64,000 nucleotides of DNA from Callipepla californica brunnescens (GCA_023055505.1 JALIRH010000040.1:687001-751000); one strand, 5' to 3'. Numbered from the stretch's first letter, positions 49,729 through 62,064 are shown. Numbers and translations: made by a program. Notes: generated by a model from the letters alone, not told the origin.

Positions 49729-49912
49729 GTCAACGGTTTACCGGGCTGGATCGGCCCGATTCTGTGACAATTGGTGCGGGGGACCCACGGACCCACGCCC
49801 CAGGAAAGGGGAAGGGAAAAAGGGAAAAGGGAAAAGGGAGATGGGGCTAGAAACAAAACAGCGGCAAAGATCTGAGGAGGAAAGCTAATTTACTAAATAA
49901 GATATCAGAAGT
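49729..49912 (-). repeat. Inverted partial copy of the 48.9-kb LTR end
   Basis: Reverse complement of 48885-49069. It includes the GGGGGACCCACGGACCCACG segment and the purine block. About 660 bp separate it from the other copy. Confidence 0.9.
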
Positions 49913-49960
49913 GGTGGTGGGAAGAGCAGGAGCAATGGCTGCCACGTACTGCACTGAGCA

Positions 49961-50020
49961 ATCAAGGCAGAATCAATGACTGGTGTTTAGATCAAGGCAG
50001 AATGGATGACTGGTGTTTAG
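49961..50020 (+). repeat. 30-bp tandem duplication
   Basis: ATCAAGGCAGAAT...ATGACTGGTGTTTAG occurs twice back to back (49961-49990 and 49991-50020), with two base differences. It lies about 450 bp upstream of the DCHS2 start codon. Confidence 0.9.
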
Positions 50021-50149
50021 CACTTGTGTGATGCCGGGTATTCTTGGTGTCACTGAAAACACACTAATTCATCCATACAACTGATATGGGAGTCAGGAGT
50101 AGCGAAAAAGGGAGGAATTTCTGCTCCCACTGAAGCCGACTGGAGTTTC

Positions 50150-52480
50150 CGCTTCGAGCTCCTTTCTAATGCACACTTCCTGCCACACTTAGCACGCGAG
50201 GCTACGGCGTGAGCATGGCATAGGCCACGGGCAGGGCAACATTAAGTCGACAAAGTCTGGTAGACCTCCGTCCCATTCACGCCCACTCCCGAGAACCCCG
50301 CACACGCCATGCCCGCCTCCGGCCCCGGGTGGGCGGTGCCGCGGGGGCCACGGCCCCGACGGGGCGGGGGCTGCGGGGTGGTGGCGGAGGGCTCCCGCTT
50401 GCCCTGCCTGCATTTCGCAGTCGCTCGGCTCCCGGCTCGGAGCTCTCGGGCGCTGGAAGCATGGCGCGGCGGCGTGCCGGCAGGTGCCCGGACGGGCTCC
50501 GGGTCGCGCCGTCGGCGCTGCCGCCGCTGCTGCCGGCCGTGCTGCTGCTGCTGCCGCCGCTGTGTCTGCGCGGGGCGGCGGCGGTCGCGGGGCCGGTGTA
50601 CAACCTGACGCTGGCGGTGGCCGAGGGGTTGCCGGCGGGGACGCTGGTGGGCGAGCTCCGCGCGGGGCTGCCAGCGGGCGCGGAGCCTCCGGGCGGCTTC
50701 CTGCTGTCGGAAGGCAGCGGCGAGTCGGCGCTGCTGGCCGACTTTCAGGTGCGGCCGGACACCGGCGAGATCCGCACGGCGCGGCGGCTGGACCGGGAGC
50801 GCCGGGCGCGCTACAGCTTCGCGGCGGCCACGCTGCGGGGCGACGTGGTGCGGGTGGAAATCGCGGTGTCCGACGCCAACGACCACCCGCCGCGCTTTCC
50901 GCGGGGCCGCCTGCGACTCGACGTGTCGGAGCTCAGCCCGCCCGGGAGCGCCTTCCGCCTGCCGCCCGCCAAAGACCCCGACGCCGGGCGCTTCGGCACG
51001 CAGGGCTACGCGCTGCTGGAGGCGGGCGGAGCGCCGGGAGAGCCCCCTCTCTTCGCGTTGCGCTGCGGACGCGCGGCGGCGGGCTCCGCGCCCGGCCCGG
51101 TGGACCTGGTGCTGCTGCGGCGGCTGGACCGCGAGCGGGCGGCCGAGCACCGGCTGCTGCTGGAGGCGCGGGACGGCGGCAGCCCGCCGCGCCGCGGCCG
51201 CCTGCGCGTGGCCGTGCGGGTGCTGGACGAGAACGATAACGCGCCCGCCTTCGGCCGCGCCGAGTACCGCGCGCGGATTCCCGAGGACGCGGCGCCGGGC
51301 ACCGCCGTGTGCCGCCTGCATGCCACCGACCCCGACCTGGGCGCCAACGGCCGCGTGAGCTACAGCATCAGCCGGCGGCAGAGCGATCCCGGCGGCTTCT
51401 TCGCGGTGGAGGAGCGCAGCGGAGTGCTGCGGCTGCGGCGGCCGCTGGACCGCGAGGCGCGGGCGCTGCACCGCGTGGTGGTGGAAGCGCGGGACGGCGG
51501 CGCGCAGCCCGAGGTGTCAGCCGCGCTGGTGTCCGTGGCCGTGCTGGACGTGAACGACAACGCGCCCACCGTCCGCCTGCTCTTCCTGACCGAGAGCGGT
51601 GGCCCGCGCATCTCTGAGGGGGCGCGGCCCGGAGCCTACGTGGCCCGCGTGTCCGTGTCGGACGCCGACGAGGCGAGCGGCGGGGCGGGCGTAGCGCTGG
51701 CTCTGCGCGGCGGGGACGGCGCCTTCTCGCTGCGCCCGGCGGCCGCCGGCGTCTTCTTCCTGTGCGTGGCGGCACCTCTGGACCGCGAGCGCCGCGAGCT
51801 CTACGCGCTGCGCTTGGTGGCCCGCGACGGCGGCACCCCGCCGCTCTCGGCCGAGCGGGCGCTGCTGCTGCGCGTCGTCGACGTGAACGACGAGGCGCCC
51901 GTCTTCGCGCGGACCCTCTACCGCGCCGCCGTCTCGGAGGCGGCCGCTCCTGGCACGACCGTGCTGCGCGTCAGCGCTTCGGACGGCGACGAGCCGGGCT
52001 CGCCCAACGCCGAGGTGCGCTACGCGCTGCAGGGAGAGCCCGGCGTGCTGGAGTTGCTGCACATCGACGCGCGGAGCGGCGCCGTCAGTACCCGCTGGAG
52101 CCTGGACCGCGAGCGGCTCGCCGCGCTGGAGCTGCGCGTGGTGGCACGGGACGGCGGCCGCCCGCAGCGCTCCTCCTGGTGCCGTCTCAGCGTCCGCGTG
52201 CAGGATGCCAACGACAACGAGCCTCGCTTCCAGCGCCGCGTGTACCGCGGCCGTCTGCCCGAGCACGCCGCGCCCGGCCGCTGCCCGCTGCAGGTGAGCC
52301 CGCGGCGGGGCGGGGAAGGGCGAGGGGATGGCCCCTGTGCCGGGCTCGGGGGCTCAACTCTGACGGCCGTCGAGCCCTGAACGGTTGCGACGTGCCTGGT
52401 TTGACGGCCCGGCGCTTCCCGCGGCCCCGCGTTGCGGTCCGTGGTGCTGAAAGCCGGCGATCTTGGCTCCCTCGGTGATG
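50150..52480 (+). promoter_or_regulatory. DCHS2: CpG island covering the DCHS2 promoter and first coding exon
   Basis: Very high GC and CpG density begins around 50200 and fades after about 52500. No TATA box is evident. The promoter is inferred to lie just upstream of 50461. Confidence 0.65.
50461..52293 (+). CDS. DCHS2: Dachsous cadherin-related 2, first coding exon (partial gene)
   Basis: N-terminal 611 residues of a giant atypical cadherin, a plasma-membrane adhesion and planar-polarity protein that pairs with FAT-type cadherins. The ATG (aagcATGG context) starts a signal peptide with a Leu-rich core at residues 19-35. A sequon NLT follows at 48-50. Five cadherin repeats end at calcium-linker motifs DANDH 138-142, DENDN 256-260, DVNDN 363-367, DVNDE 474-478 and DANDN 582-586. 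LDRE or LDREA motifs recur in each repeat, and a sixth repeat begins. The donor CTGCAG|gtgagc at 52293/52294 is in phase 0. The name rests on these repeats plus the position next to PLRG1, as in mammals. Later exons lie to the right of the window. Confidence 0.9.
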
Positions 52481-55400
52481 GTTTTCGTCCCCCTCCGCCT
52501 CTTGCCCTGGGAATAGCGTCTCGTGGGGCGCGTTTACGAGGTGCCGCAATCTCATCATGTCTTTGGCCAGCTTCTCCCTTTCTGACAGAAGTCCGGCTTG
52601 GAGGAATCTGGGAGGAATGAACGGCTTTGCGCCTAAGGGACACGGAGCTGGCAGCGGCTGCTGGAGGGGCTGCTCCGTTCCAGGCATAGCCATGGGACTT
52701 TCGGTGCTGACAAAACTCTGCCTACCTCCCATTGTACATTGCCCAGGAAGGGACAATCTGTATCTCCCCAGACGAGTGCAGTTTCCTTTATTTATTCATC
52801 TATTTTTGCACTGGTTGAGTTAGAAAGAGCCATGTTGATGCAATGACTGCATCACCAAAGCCTGGCAGCTGGGACTGGGTTTGGCACATGGTGATGTGTG
52901 CCTCTGTGAGTACTGCACCTCTGTGGCCTCAGAGCAGTGCATGTGACCAAGTGTCTCCATTGTGAGCCATTCTCTTATAGCTAATTCAGTCACTTCAGAA
53001 TAACACCTGGTCACTGGGTTGCCTTGCTAGCATGTCTTGCTGCAGGGCTGTGCTGGGGCTCAGGAGGTACTCGTGGTGTAAGCACTCACGTTACTTTGCA
53101 CGTGAGTTCTTGTGAAAAGTGCAGTGCATCACTGCAGTTGTATCTTGCAGAGAACATAAATTGTCATGAGTTAGCGGCAGTCACATTAGTAGCTTCTTGT
53201 GACTTTTGTTTTTGAATTCGTTTTCTTTGATGGTTCGTTAGAAAATATGTCCATTGGCTTTACGGTGATCTCTGTCAGAAGAAAAGAGGAGAAAAAACGT
53301 GTTATCTGTCAAATGATGAAGGCCTACGTGCATTCTGCTGTTACAACTTGCTGTTTGTGGGTCCATTAAGAAGGCTGCTTTACTTCACTGCTGAGAGCTC
53401 CTCTGTTCCCTTTCTTTAAAAATAACAGTCTTTCTGATGCTGAGATTGTGAGGCATTTGTGAACACAGTGACAGTAATAAAGATTTTGTTTAAAGCTCTG
53501 AAAGGTAACTTTGGTGGACTGGGAACTGTCCCATGATTAGGGAAAAGCTTTTTAGAGAGCAATGTTTTAAGAAGGTATAACTCCTGTCAGAAGGATGCTT
53601 CCTTTTTGAGGTGCTTGGCATGTTTGAGAGAAGTTTATTCTTGCTTGGTATATACATTACCAAGAGGCAGTGTAGAAGGAGACGGATCTATAGAGGTCTT
53701 TCTATCATACAGCCATTCCTCAGGTTTTTCTCTGCTTTCTGCAAAAAAATATTAAGAGGAGGAGAAGGGGTTCTCTGCAGACTTCGGTTTTAGAGTGAAA
53801 ACATGCTGCTATTATTAGAATCAGAAATGAACCCAGACATCTAGGCTGTGAACAGCTGCAAAATCTGACTGCGTTGGGAGCTGCAAATGGTTGAGTATGG
53901 CCTGTCCATTTATCGGCTATGAATGTCAGCTCATCACCCATATAGATGTTCATCAGTTGCTAGCTCAGCAGAATGCTCAACCTCTCCCAGAAGGCTTTAA
54001 AGCACTGGGAAATAAATGAGTTCACCATCTCCTCAGGTGCAGCAGTTTGACACGTTACAGAGTGAGTCCTTATATTCAGTGTGTTCTGATGCTCAATTTG
54101 TTCTTGAAAACGAACTTTTAACTGCCTGTTGAAAAAACATGAATGATGCATTTGTGTTTTAAAATTCACAAGTCTGATTAAGAACCCACCTGGGAGTTTT
54201 ACATGATTTGATGCAGTGTGTGCCAGGGAAGCTTGTCCTGCAGTGCATTAATAACAGAGTTAATGACACCCCAAAGCCTCACCCTTCATGGCATCATCCA
54301 ACAGGGAGAATAAGAAGGGTGTGTTGTAAGGGAAGCTGCCTTCACTGCAACCCCTTTTCCTCTGTTTACCAGCTTCCCATTGATACAGAGGTCACATCTA
54401 TGGCCTTTGAAACACTGCTTTGTGCTGAAGTAGGTTTTTCTTTTCCACCTGACAGCACGGCGTTAGAGATGGCATCTCTTTCCCTCTTTTTCCTTCAGTG
54501 AAAACAAGTGTTGCATTTCTGCCAGCCTTAACGGGTCTGACTGCTGTTGGATGTGACTGCAATCTCAGGATACTGTCACACTTATTTACTTGCACTCAGG
54601 CTGTGCCTTTTTAAGAACAGAGCTGTTGTGGTAACAACAATATCTGCTACAATAAAAGCAAGTGTACTGGCTTCCAGCCTTGACAGATGTCTCAGTCTCC
54701 TGTCCTGACCTTGTGGGACTCCTGTGTAGTGTTTTTGTCTCTCATTCCCTTCTCTCCCTCCTCCCCTTTTGTCCTTCATGCAGGGAATTAGCCAGTCATG
54801 CTTATGTCTGCTCTGCTTCCACTGCCTTGTGCCTACATCTGGTGCTGGGGAAGGGGTGACAGGAAGGGCAGTTTTTAAGTAGCGACTGACTAAACATATG
54901 TGAGACAACCAGCTTGTGTATGCCCTCGTGTGTTTTTCCTTTACAATCCTAACTACACACATACGGTTTAATGTAGCATCCAAAGAACTGGATGAATGTT
55001 GCCAATCAGAAAAAACTGCTGCACACTCCTGCACTCAGCCTCTGCTACTTTTCATGCTGTGCTGCTGTTTCTTTGCTAATACGTGAAACCCCAGTAAACA
55101 CAATTCTACAGTACACACTCAGTTCTTCCTGTTCTGTTTTGCTTTGAATTCTGAACTCATGGTCAGAAATAGCAGTTGTACTTCACTGGAGCCATTTCTC
55201 CCCTCTGCAGGGTGACTGCCTTGATAACAGACCTATCATTTGCAAGAAACTATGTTTTCTTACATACCATCAACAAGGGCACGGATGTACTAATACCTGC
55301 ATCTCTACTTCCACCTTAAGACAGGGCTGTGTATTAAAAATTCTCCACAGATACGCAGACACCTAATTAGTTTTACTTAGGAAAGCATTATTTATATTTG

Positions 55401-55780
55401 GATAGACTGTTTCTTTGGACAGTTATAGCTAATTTCTTGGCTTCATTTCAGTTTGGTACCTTTATCACTATAATGCTCGATGACATAGAAACGGTATTTC
55501 TGTAGAAGTGATGTTGTGAATTCACATGGGCATGGACTCAATAAAGCATGTTCTGAAACACATAGTTCATAAAGTTGTCATAAGGTGCTGTTGGATGGAA
55601 GAAAGTAAGGTCCTTGAGATAAGTGTGCTCACCTTGGTAATGCCAGTGCTGTGCGGTGCACTACAAGTGCTGTTGAGTAGATAGGCTTTTTGGTGTGGCA
55701 TTAGAAAATATATGAATCTCAAGAATCTACTGGCACATAACTAAAGCCTTAAACTCACAGGTGTATCTGGGGAAAGGGGA
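52294..55780 (+). other. DCHS2: DCHS2 intron 1, proximal part
   Basis: After the CpG island fades the sequence is ordinary AT-rich intron. No second exon with cadherin motifs and no clear CR1 is seen here. Confidence 0.65.
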
Positions 55781-56413
55781 TCAGTAGCCCAGGTTGTACC
55801 AGCTTGGTGCTTGCTTGCTCATTTTTTCAACAGTGCTGCCACCTGAGCTCACGGGGATAAACTTAGCTCTATAATGTTTTGAGAGATTATAGGGCGCTTG
55901 TAATGTGGTATAGACAGCCAATAGCTGTTTTTCAATCATGCTATATCTTTCTTCTGCTCCATGCCAGACCTGAGACCAAAATCCAATGGGGGTCCAAACA
56001 GAACTCTGAAGTTGCCACAGGCCCCAGCCAAAGCCATCCTGAGTAACATGAACATCCAATTCAGCTGGGAGAGTAGGATCAAATATACCCAATGCCTGGG
56101 CTTGTTTTACCACCTGTTTTGCTTGTTGAAAAGCATCCTGTCCTGTTCTCCCCCAATCCCATGATTGGCCTTTTTTTGTGGGTCTATACAAAGGTCTCAG
56201 CAGCTGCGCCAAATGAAGTATAAAGGAATGCCAGCATCCCAATATACTGAGAAATTCCTGCAGCTGCTTTGGTGTTGTAGGAACATGGTCTTCTGGGATA
56301 CCTTTATGGGGCCTGATGGGGTTTTTCCATAGGGCAGGCTTTTCAGTTTTAATTGGGAAGGCCTCAGCTTCTTCTACCATACGAACATTGCACCTGGTTC
56401 TTATGCACTCCAT
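55781..56413 (-). pseudogene. pol remnant: RT C-terminal and RNase H start
   Basis: A 210-codon stretch with the retroviral RT thumb/connection signature (TPKQLQEFLSILG, RPLYRPTKK), followed by the entry into RNase H (LDVHVTQDGFGWGLWQ, GFWSQVW, ERYSMIEKQLLAVY). The protease and the RT palm with its catalytic box are missing, so gag joins late pol by deletion. Confidence 0.85.
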
Positions 56414-57520
56414 TTCCCCCCAGGTCTGCCACCAACTGGGCTGCCTGTTGGATAATGGCCTCCAAAGCCACCAGCAGGTTTAGCATGGAGACCAAACTCC
56501 CATAAAGGTGAGAGGGGGCCTGCTGCAGTATTAGGTCTCGCATATCTGCTGTAAATTTTTCCATATCAGGGCTTTCAGACATATCTGAATACAGGGCCTC
56601 CCTCATACCCAGTTCCCAGATGTACGTATGTTTGGAGGTCCTCCATAGAGGACCATAAACTGGTATTGAGTGGTATGTCACACTTGTTAGGTGGCATGCT
56701 GCCATCAACCAATCTCTAATAGAATGATTCTCATTAGTACAGCAGATGGTGGCATATAATCTTTGCCTCAGAGCTGGGTGTATAGTTATAGATGCTAATT
56801 TTGACATCTCTGTCAAATACACTTTCAGCTCCTGCATCCCATAACCTCAGGAGCCATGATGGTACGCTTTCTCTTGGTTTTTGATGGAACCATTGTACTA
56901 GGTCCATCAACTCATTCGCCATGTACGGGTGAGCTGTCACATGCAAGCATGTTTCAGCAGGGGGCCATTGGTCAGGAGGCACCCCCACTGGTCTATCTAG
57001 CGATTTCTTTGTTTTTTGAGTTATGATTGGTTGGATCTCAAATGGATCCTCCCTAGATGGAGCTTCGAGATCCGATTTAGAAATCTTGTTTTCTGAAGCA
57101 TCCAGGTCCACTACTTCAGGGACCTGGGTGTCCTCCACTGATACGCTACATACTTGTCTTGATGGGACATTTAGTCCAGGTTTTTTGGTTACTAATGTGC
57201 CTAACTGTTGTTCTAACTTTTCAATATGATCTCTTAACAATTGATTTTTGGATTCTATATTTGTATTTGTTATTTCCAGTTTATGAAATGCCATTATAAG
57301 AGGCCAAGCCACAGCAGAAGCGGCTAGCTGAAATTCTTTTGTAATTAGTATGTCCTTATTTAGACACTGAAAATAGTCTGTCAGCCAGGCTGGAGAGGGT
57401 GAGACACTCCCTGTAACCTGCAGGGGACCCCATTTTTCAATAACAGTGGCTAAACCATAATAGGGGGATCCCATAAATCCTGGAATTTGACCAGGAATTG
57501 TTTGGCCTAGGGGATTAACA
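56364..57520 (-). pseudogene. gag remnant, ERV-L-like
   Basis: Two overlapping open stretches in different frames (57474-56734 and 56837-56364) cover a gag-like polypeptide. The first starts near [10 protein letters not shown] and has a Leu/Ile heptad coiled-coil at residues of about 65-95. A capsid-like segment (WLLRLWDAGAES) lies near its end, and the second frame continues it. The frame break near 56800 makes it non-functional. No nucleocapsid zinc knuckle is seen. Confidence 0.75.
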
Positions 57521-57526
57521 CTTGCC

Positions 57527-60500
57527 CAGACAACTGCTAAGAAGAGAGTGACTCACCTTTTGTGATGGGTGAGGCTTGCTGATGACTCCACTAGGGAGGG
57601 ATCTCCAACAAGAGAACCTTCCCCAGTGGTGGTCAGCCCTTAAATGGGGTCTGGGAGAGGTGGAGCCAGACTCCACCTCTTCCAATCACACAGGTACATT
57701 ACCTTCACCTGTGCCCCTGCGGCTGATTCAGTGCTTGCCTCAGGTGATCAATCAGTGGTTCAGGCTATGATTCAACAGTTCCCATACAGAGATGGAGTTA
57801 CTGAAGCCATCTGAAGTTTTTTGCTTGCAGTTTAGTTACTCCATAGCCTCTGGGTAGCTTTTTACCATCAAGTTGGCAAATCCATGGTAATGTCATAGGA
57901 TGGGGTGAATGGAAGGTCAGCCCTTTACAGCACAAGGTTTTTACAAATGAACATACCTAATAATTCCTGTCTGCCTTAGCTCTGCAGTCCTGTAAGCCCG
58001 TGCAAAGTGAGTGCCGACTGCTGCCTTGTGGTGGTGCCGTCCAACAGCCTTCTGGCCCATGGCTGCGGGAGGTGTGGGGCAGTGAGTAGATGGAAGGTGC
58101 TTTTCAAAGGGGCTTTTGTTGCAGGCAGCTTAGGTGCATGAACCTCAGTGAAATCAGCCAGGACTTGTTCTTCGGGGGCTTTTCAGGTTCTCTGGATTTT
58201 TAAAATCCCAACTAATTGAATGTGTGTCTGTGTGTTTCCAAGAAGGGGGGAGAGACCTTTATTCGTGGTGTTGTAGAAGGAAAGGGATGAATAATCTGCA
58301 ATCCAGAAATGACCTGCTTTCCCAGAACACAGCACTTCTTCATGTCACGGGCTTTCACATACTGCATTCTTCCATCACTGGTGACACTATAATAATGATT
58401 TTCCGCAAAGGTTTCATTTGAAAACACACTCACTGCTTCAAAAATTCTTGTCCTTTTAGATTGACATTTGCATGATGTTCAAAGGAGCAAAGAGGAGACA
58501 ATTTATTATGATTTTACAAGGAAAAAAGATTAAACTGTACATTTGGCTTCTGTTGTTGTTTGTTTGTTCACTCTCTTTTAAAATATAACTCCGAATCCTG
58601 GAACTTGTTTCTTTTTCTTTTTCTTTTTTTTTTTTTTTAATTTGTCTTTGAGGTTGATGTCTTTAGCAATAATTTTGGCAGAACTGCAGACTTTTAATGA
58701 TTTTGCTCTGGTAGCCAGCTGTTCTTTTTTTCATTCAACCCCTAAATCTCTTAGATTTGTTATTTGCAGTTAAAGAAGTAAGGCTTGAATTTTCATGGAA
58801 CTAATCTGTAATTTATTTTTTTATTTTTTTATTTTTTGAAGTTCTCCATTTACGCCTGTATCTTTGGAAGGGGAAAAGGGCTGGCAGTCAAAGGCTGACT
58901 GCTTTTCAGTTTCAGAAAGGTTTGTCTGAAGTCATTTGCAGTGAGGACCAAAGCCAACATGTGTCTTAGACCAGGACGTGTGTTGCATTTCCTGAACGCT
59001 GCAGTTATGGGACACGAGTTCCCATTCCCCAGTTTCCAAAACTGCCATCTCACTATCTTCCTTGAAAGTGCGTAGCCAGATTGTGCTCTGTTTTTCAAAT
59101 GGGATTTGCCAGGTTATTTGTACCGCGATGTTAGTTCTTGACTAGAAATACGTCACCTAAATCAGTTTGCATTTCTCTTCTTTTTAGTCAGATTGCTTTG
59201 ACTCACAGTACTCTGTAGTTTTCTCTTCTGCAGTTTTCAATGAGTGAATTCTGAGCTTACAGTTAAACAGTATTAGTTTCGTGGTATGGAAACCCATACG
59301 CTGTCGTTCTATTTTTATTACTTTAGTCCTTTATTTCTTCTTATGTAGGTACTAATGATCTGTATTGACAGGGATTTTCTACTTGCAAGAGATGGTGAAT
59401 ATTATCGAAGTGCTTATGTTTATTTCTTTGTTTTTCTAGTTAATAGGTAGATCTAACATGAGGGTTATCAATACATCCTTTGGGAGCTCGACTCCTGTTT
59501 GTTGCCTTTGTAACCCGCTTGTTACTTGTCTTTTTCAAGGCGTCTTGTTCTCATTTCTTCTATCTGGTTTCTTATCATATGATTTTTTTGCTATACTAAA
59601 TGAAAATTTAAATAAAGATGGTTTCCATTGGATGCTTAACTGAATGTAGATCAACTAAATCTATTTACACTGTATCTCTACAAATCAGTTATCAAAAGGA
59701 TACTAAGATATTTGTCAGACTGTTGTATTTTACTTACTATCTTCTCCTTGTTCTTCAGACCTTGTTCTGAAGTTTGCATTTGTTTTGGTCAGCCTGAGGT
59801 GATGTAATGTCCACCTGGTTTGCTCCATTGTCTCTTGTTTTGATGTTCTCAGGAGAGATGTATTTGTTAGAATCTAGATTAGCTTGTAGTTTTATTTGTC
59901 AGCTCTTTGAAAGATACAGGTCGACTCCTCTCACTCTGAATGCTAGTTTCATTTCAACTTGGAGATGCATAACTGCCACGTTTGCCTTTTCATTCCCATT
60001 ACTTGCCATCATTGCTGACAACAGACGTGAGAAAGGTACTCATTCACGTCTCACAACAGCATCCAGTTTTAAGAGTATGCTGTCTTTTTACTTCAGTGCA
60101 CCTCTTTCTTCTTTTCAGTTTATGAAGATCTACACATTTTACCTTGACTTAGTTAAGTCTCGGACTTGTTCATGTGTAATGTCTTTATTACTTTTATTGA
60201 CTTGTGAATCTCTAGGGTGTTTCAGCTCCTCATAAATAAATGATACCTAGTGATGTTCTTTCTCCAAGAGCGTTATAATTCTCTCTGTATGTCTTCAAAT
60301 CTAACCCCATGGCCGAGGAGGCCCGTAGCAAATACTGAGCTTCATTCTGTATGATGATGGGGAAGAAATCCACCAAACAACACACCTTGTGAGCGTTAGC
60401 TCAACACTTCACAGCTGTTAAAATCAAATCTTCTTGCTCTGAGGACTAACCATGTTAGTTATGTTTCTCTTGGCACACAAGCTCACATGCGAATTAATTC

Positions 60501-61454
60501 TTTGTTGTTGTTGTTTTTAATAGCAACTTAGGGGTTTCTCATAGAGTTTCTTCTCTAGTAGGACATTTCACTGGGTGATATATCTTGATTGTCTGCATAG
60601 AAGGAGGCTCCAAAACCTCTGTGTGCAGCCTGAGCCAGTGCTCCATCACTGCACTGTTAAGAAGTTCCTACGCACATTTGTGCGGAACTTCCCATGCTTC
60701 AGTTTGTGGCCATTTCCCCTCGTCCCATTACCACACACTGCTGAGAAGAGTCTGGCCTCGTCCCTTTGTCTCCCACTCCTTAGATATTTATAGATGTGGA
60801 TCAGATCCCCTCTGAGTCTTCTTTTCTCAAGGCTGAACAGAATCAGGCCTCTCAGCCTTTCCTCGTAAGGGGTTTTCCACACCCTTTATCATCTTTGTAG
60901 CTCTCTGATGCACTCTTTCCAGGAGATCTCTGTCTTTTTTGTACTGGGAAGAACAGAACTGGACACAGTACTCCAGGTGAGGCCTCACCAGGGCACAGTA
61001 GAGGGGAAGAATCACCTCCCTCAGCCTGCTGGCCACACTCTTTTTAATGTACCCCAGGATCCCATTGGCCTTCTTGGCCACCGGGGCACACTGCTGGCTC
61101 ATGGCCAACCTGTCATCCACCAGGACACCCAGGTTCCTCTCCTCAGAGCTCCTCTCCAGCAGGTCATCTCCCAGCCTGTACCAGTGCACGCGATTATTCC
61201 TCCCTAGGTGCAAGACTCTACGCTTGCTCTTGTTAAACCTCATCTGGATCCTTTCTGCCCAACTCTCCATCCTGTCCAGGTCTTACTGAATGGCAGCACA
61301 GCCTTCCAACATGTCAGCCATTCCTCCCAGCGTTGTATTATCAGCAGACTTGCTGAGGGTGGACTCTATCCCCTCATCAAGGTCATTGATGAAGATGCTG
61401 AACAGGACTGGACTCTCCAGTAGTCCAGGGTAGCAATCCTTCTTTTTGGTTTGC
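57527..61454 (-). repeat. Right arm of the 3.9-kb inverted repeat
   Basis: Reverse complement of 36300-40226. Differences I noted include G/A in the frame at 39320/58433, a GTC/GCC change in the LTR, one extra codon-length insertion near 59025, and several substitutions around 60860. On its outer side it continues into more CR1 sequence that the left arm lacks. On its inner side it continues into the gag remnant. Confidence 0.95.
57791..60574. other. Unrecognised 2.8-kb unit (right arm)
   Basis: Inverted copy of 37166-39964 and equally unidentified. The poly-A stretch of the left copy appears here as a T-run near 58622-58639. Confidence 0.5.
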
Positions 61455-62045
61455 TTCTTCCACTCAAGATCTTGAACTCCACCATCTCGTGGTCACTACA
61501 TCTCAGTCTACCCCCAATCTTCACTTCCTAACAAATCCATCCTTATTAATAAGAATAAGGTCCAGTAACACCACTCCTCATTGGCTTCTTCACCACCTGC
61601 ATCTGGAAGTTATCTTCAAAACATGGTAGGAACTGTCTGGAGCATGTGTGCCTGGCCATGTTTCTTTCCCAACAAATACCTGGATAATTGAAGTCCCCCA
61701 TATGAACCAGCACCTTAGATTGCGAGGGTACTTCCAGCTGTTTGTAGAAGGCCTTGTCAACTTCTTCCTCCTGATCAGGGGCATATAATACAGCCCGACA
61801 GCAGGGCCACCCACGCTAGCCTGCCCCTTAATTCTCATTCACAAGCTCTCCACTGGTACATTACTCTCCCCCAGGTGAAGTTCAGTATACTCTAGCTGCT
61901 GTCTCATGTACGCAGATATGATTCTGGTACTGAACGTGAGGAACTTAAAAAGAAGCCAGCATGTTCTACAGTATATGATGGCCCTTTGTCCTCTTTGCAC
62001 TACTTTTACAATGGAGTATAGATTCTGCATTGCCCGCATCCTCCA
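60575..62045 (-). mobile_element. Internally deleted CR1 LINE (right arm and beyond)
   Basis: Minus strand. From 62045 inward it reads CR1 endonuclease-domain sequence (GLYYMPLIRRKK, MGDFNYPG-like and [12 protein letters not shown] stretches in shifting frames). It then reaches the RIATLDFW to [13 protein letters not shown] deletion junction shared with the left arm, then RT C-terminal sequence. This copy keeps about 590 bp more 5' sequence than the left one, so the right locus is the better candidate for the source. Confidence 0.88.
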
Positions 62046-62064
62046 CCAATAATTGTCACGGTGT

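Larger units (their letters stand above)
55781..57787 (-). mobile_element. Degraded ERV-L-like provirus in DCHS2 intron 1
   Basis: Read on the minus strand: a truncated 5' LTR (57787-57527), a deletion that removes the LTR end and primer site, a gag-like frame, then a piece of pol. No 3' LTR is seen and the RT catalytic palm is absent. Frameshifts and deletions make it non-coding. The class III (ERV-L) call is from the look of the gag (coiled-coil, then LLRLWDAGAES) and pol remnants. Confidence 0.82.

Noticed and set aside
50242..51471. 409-codon open frame on the minus strand, and other long frames over DCHS2
   Set aside because: Shadows caused by extreme GC content. The plus strand has regularly spaced cadherin calcium motifs, and the shadows have none.
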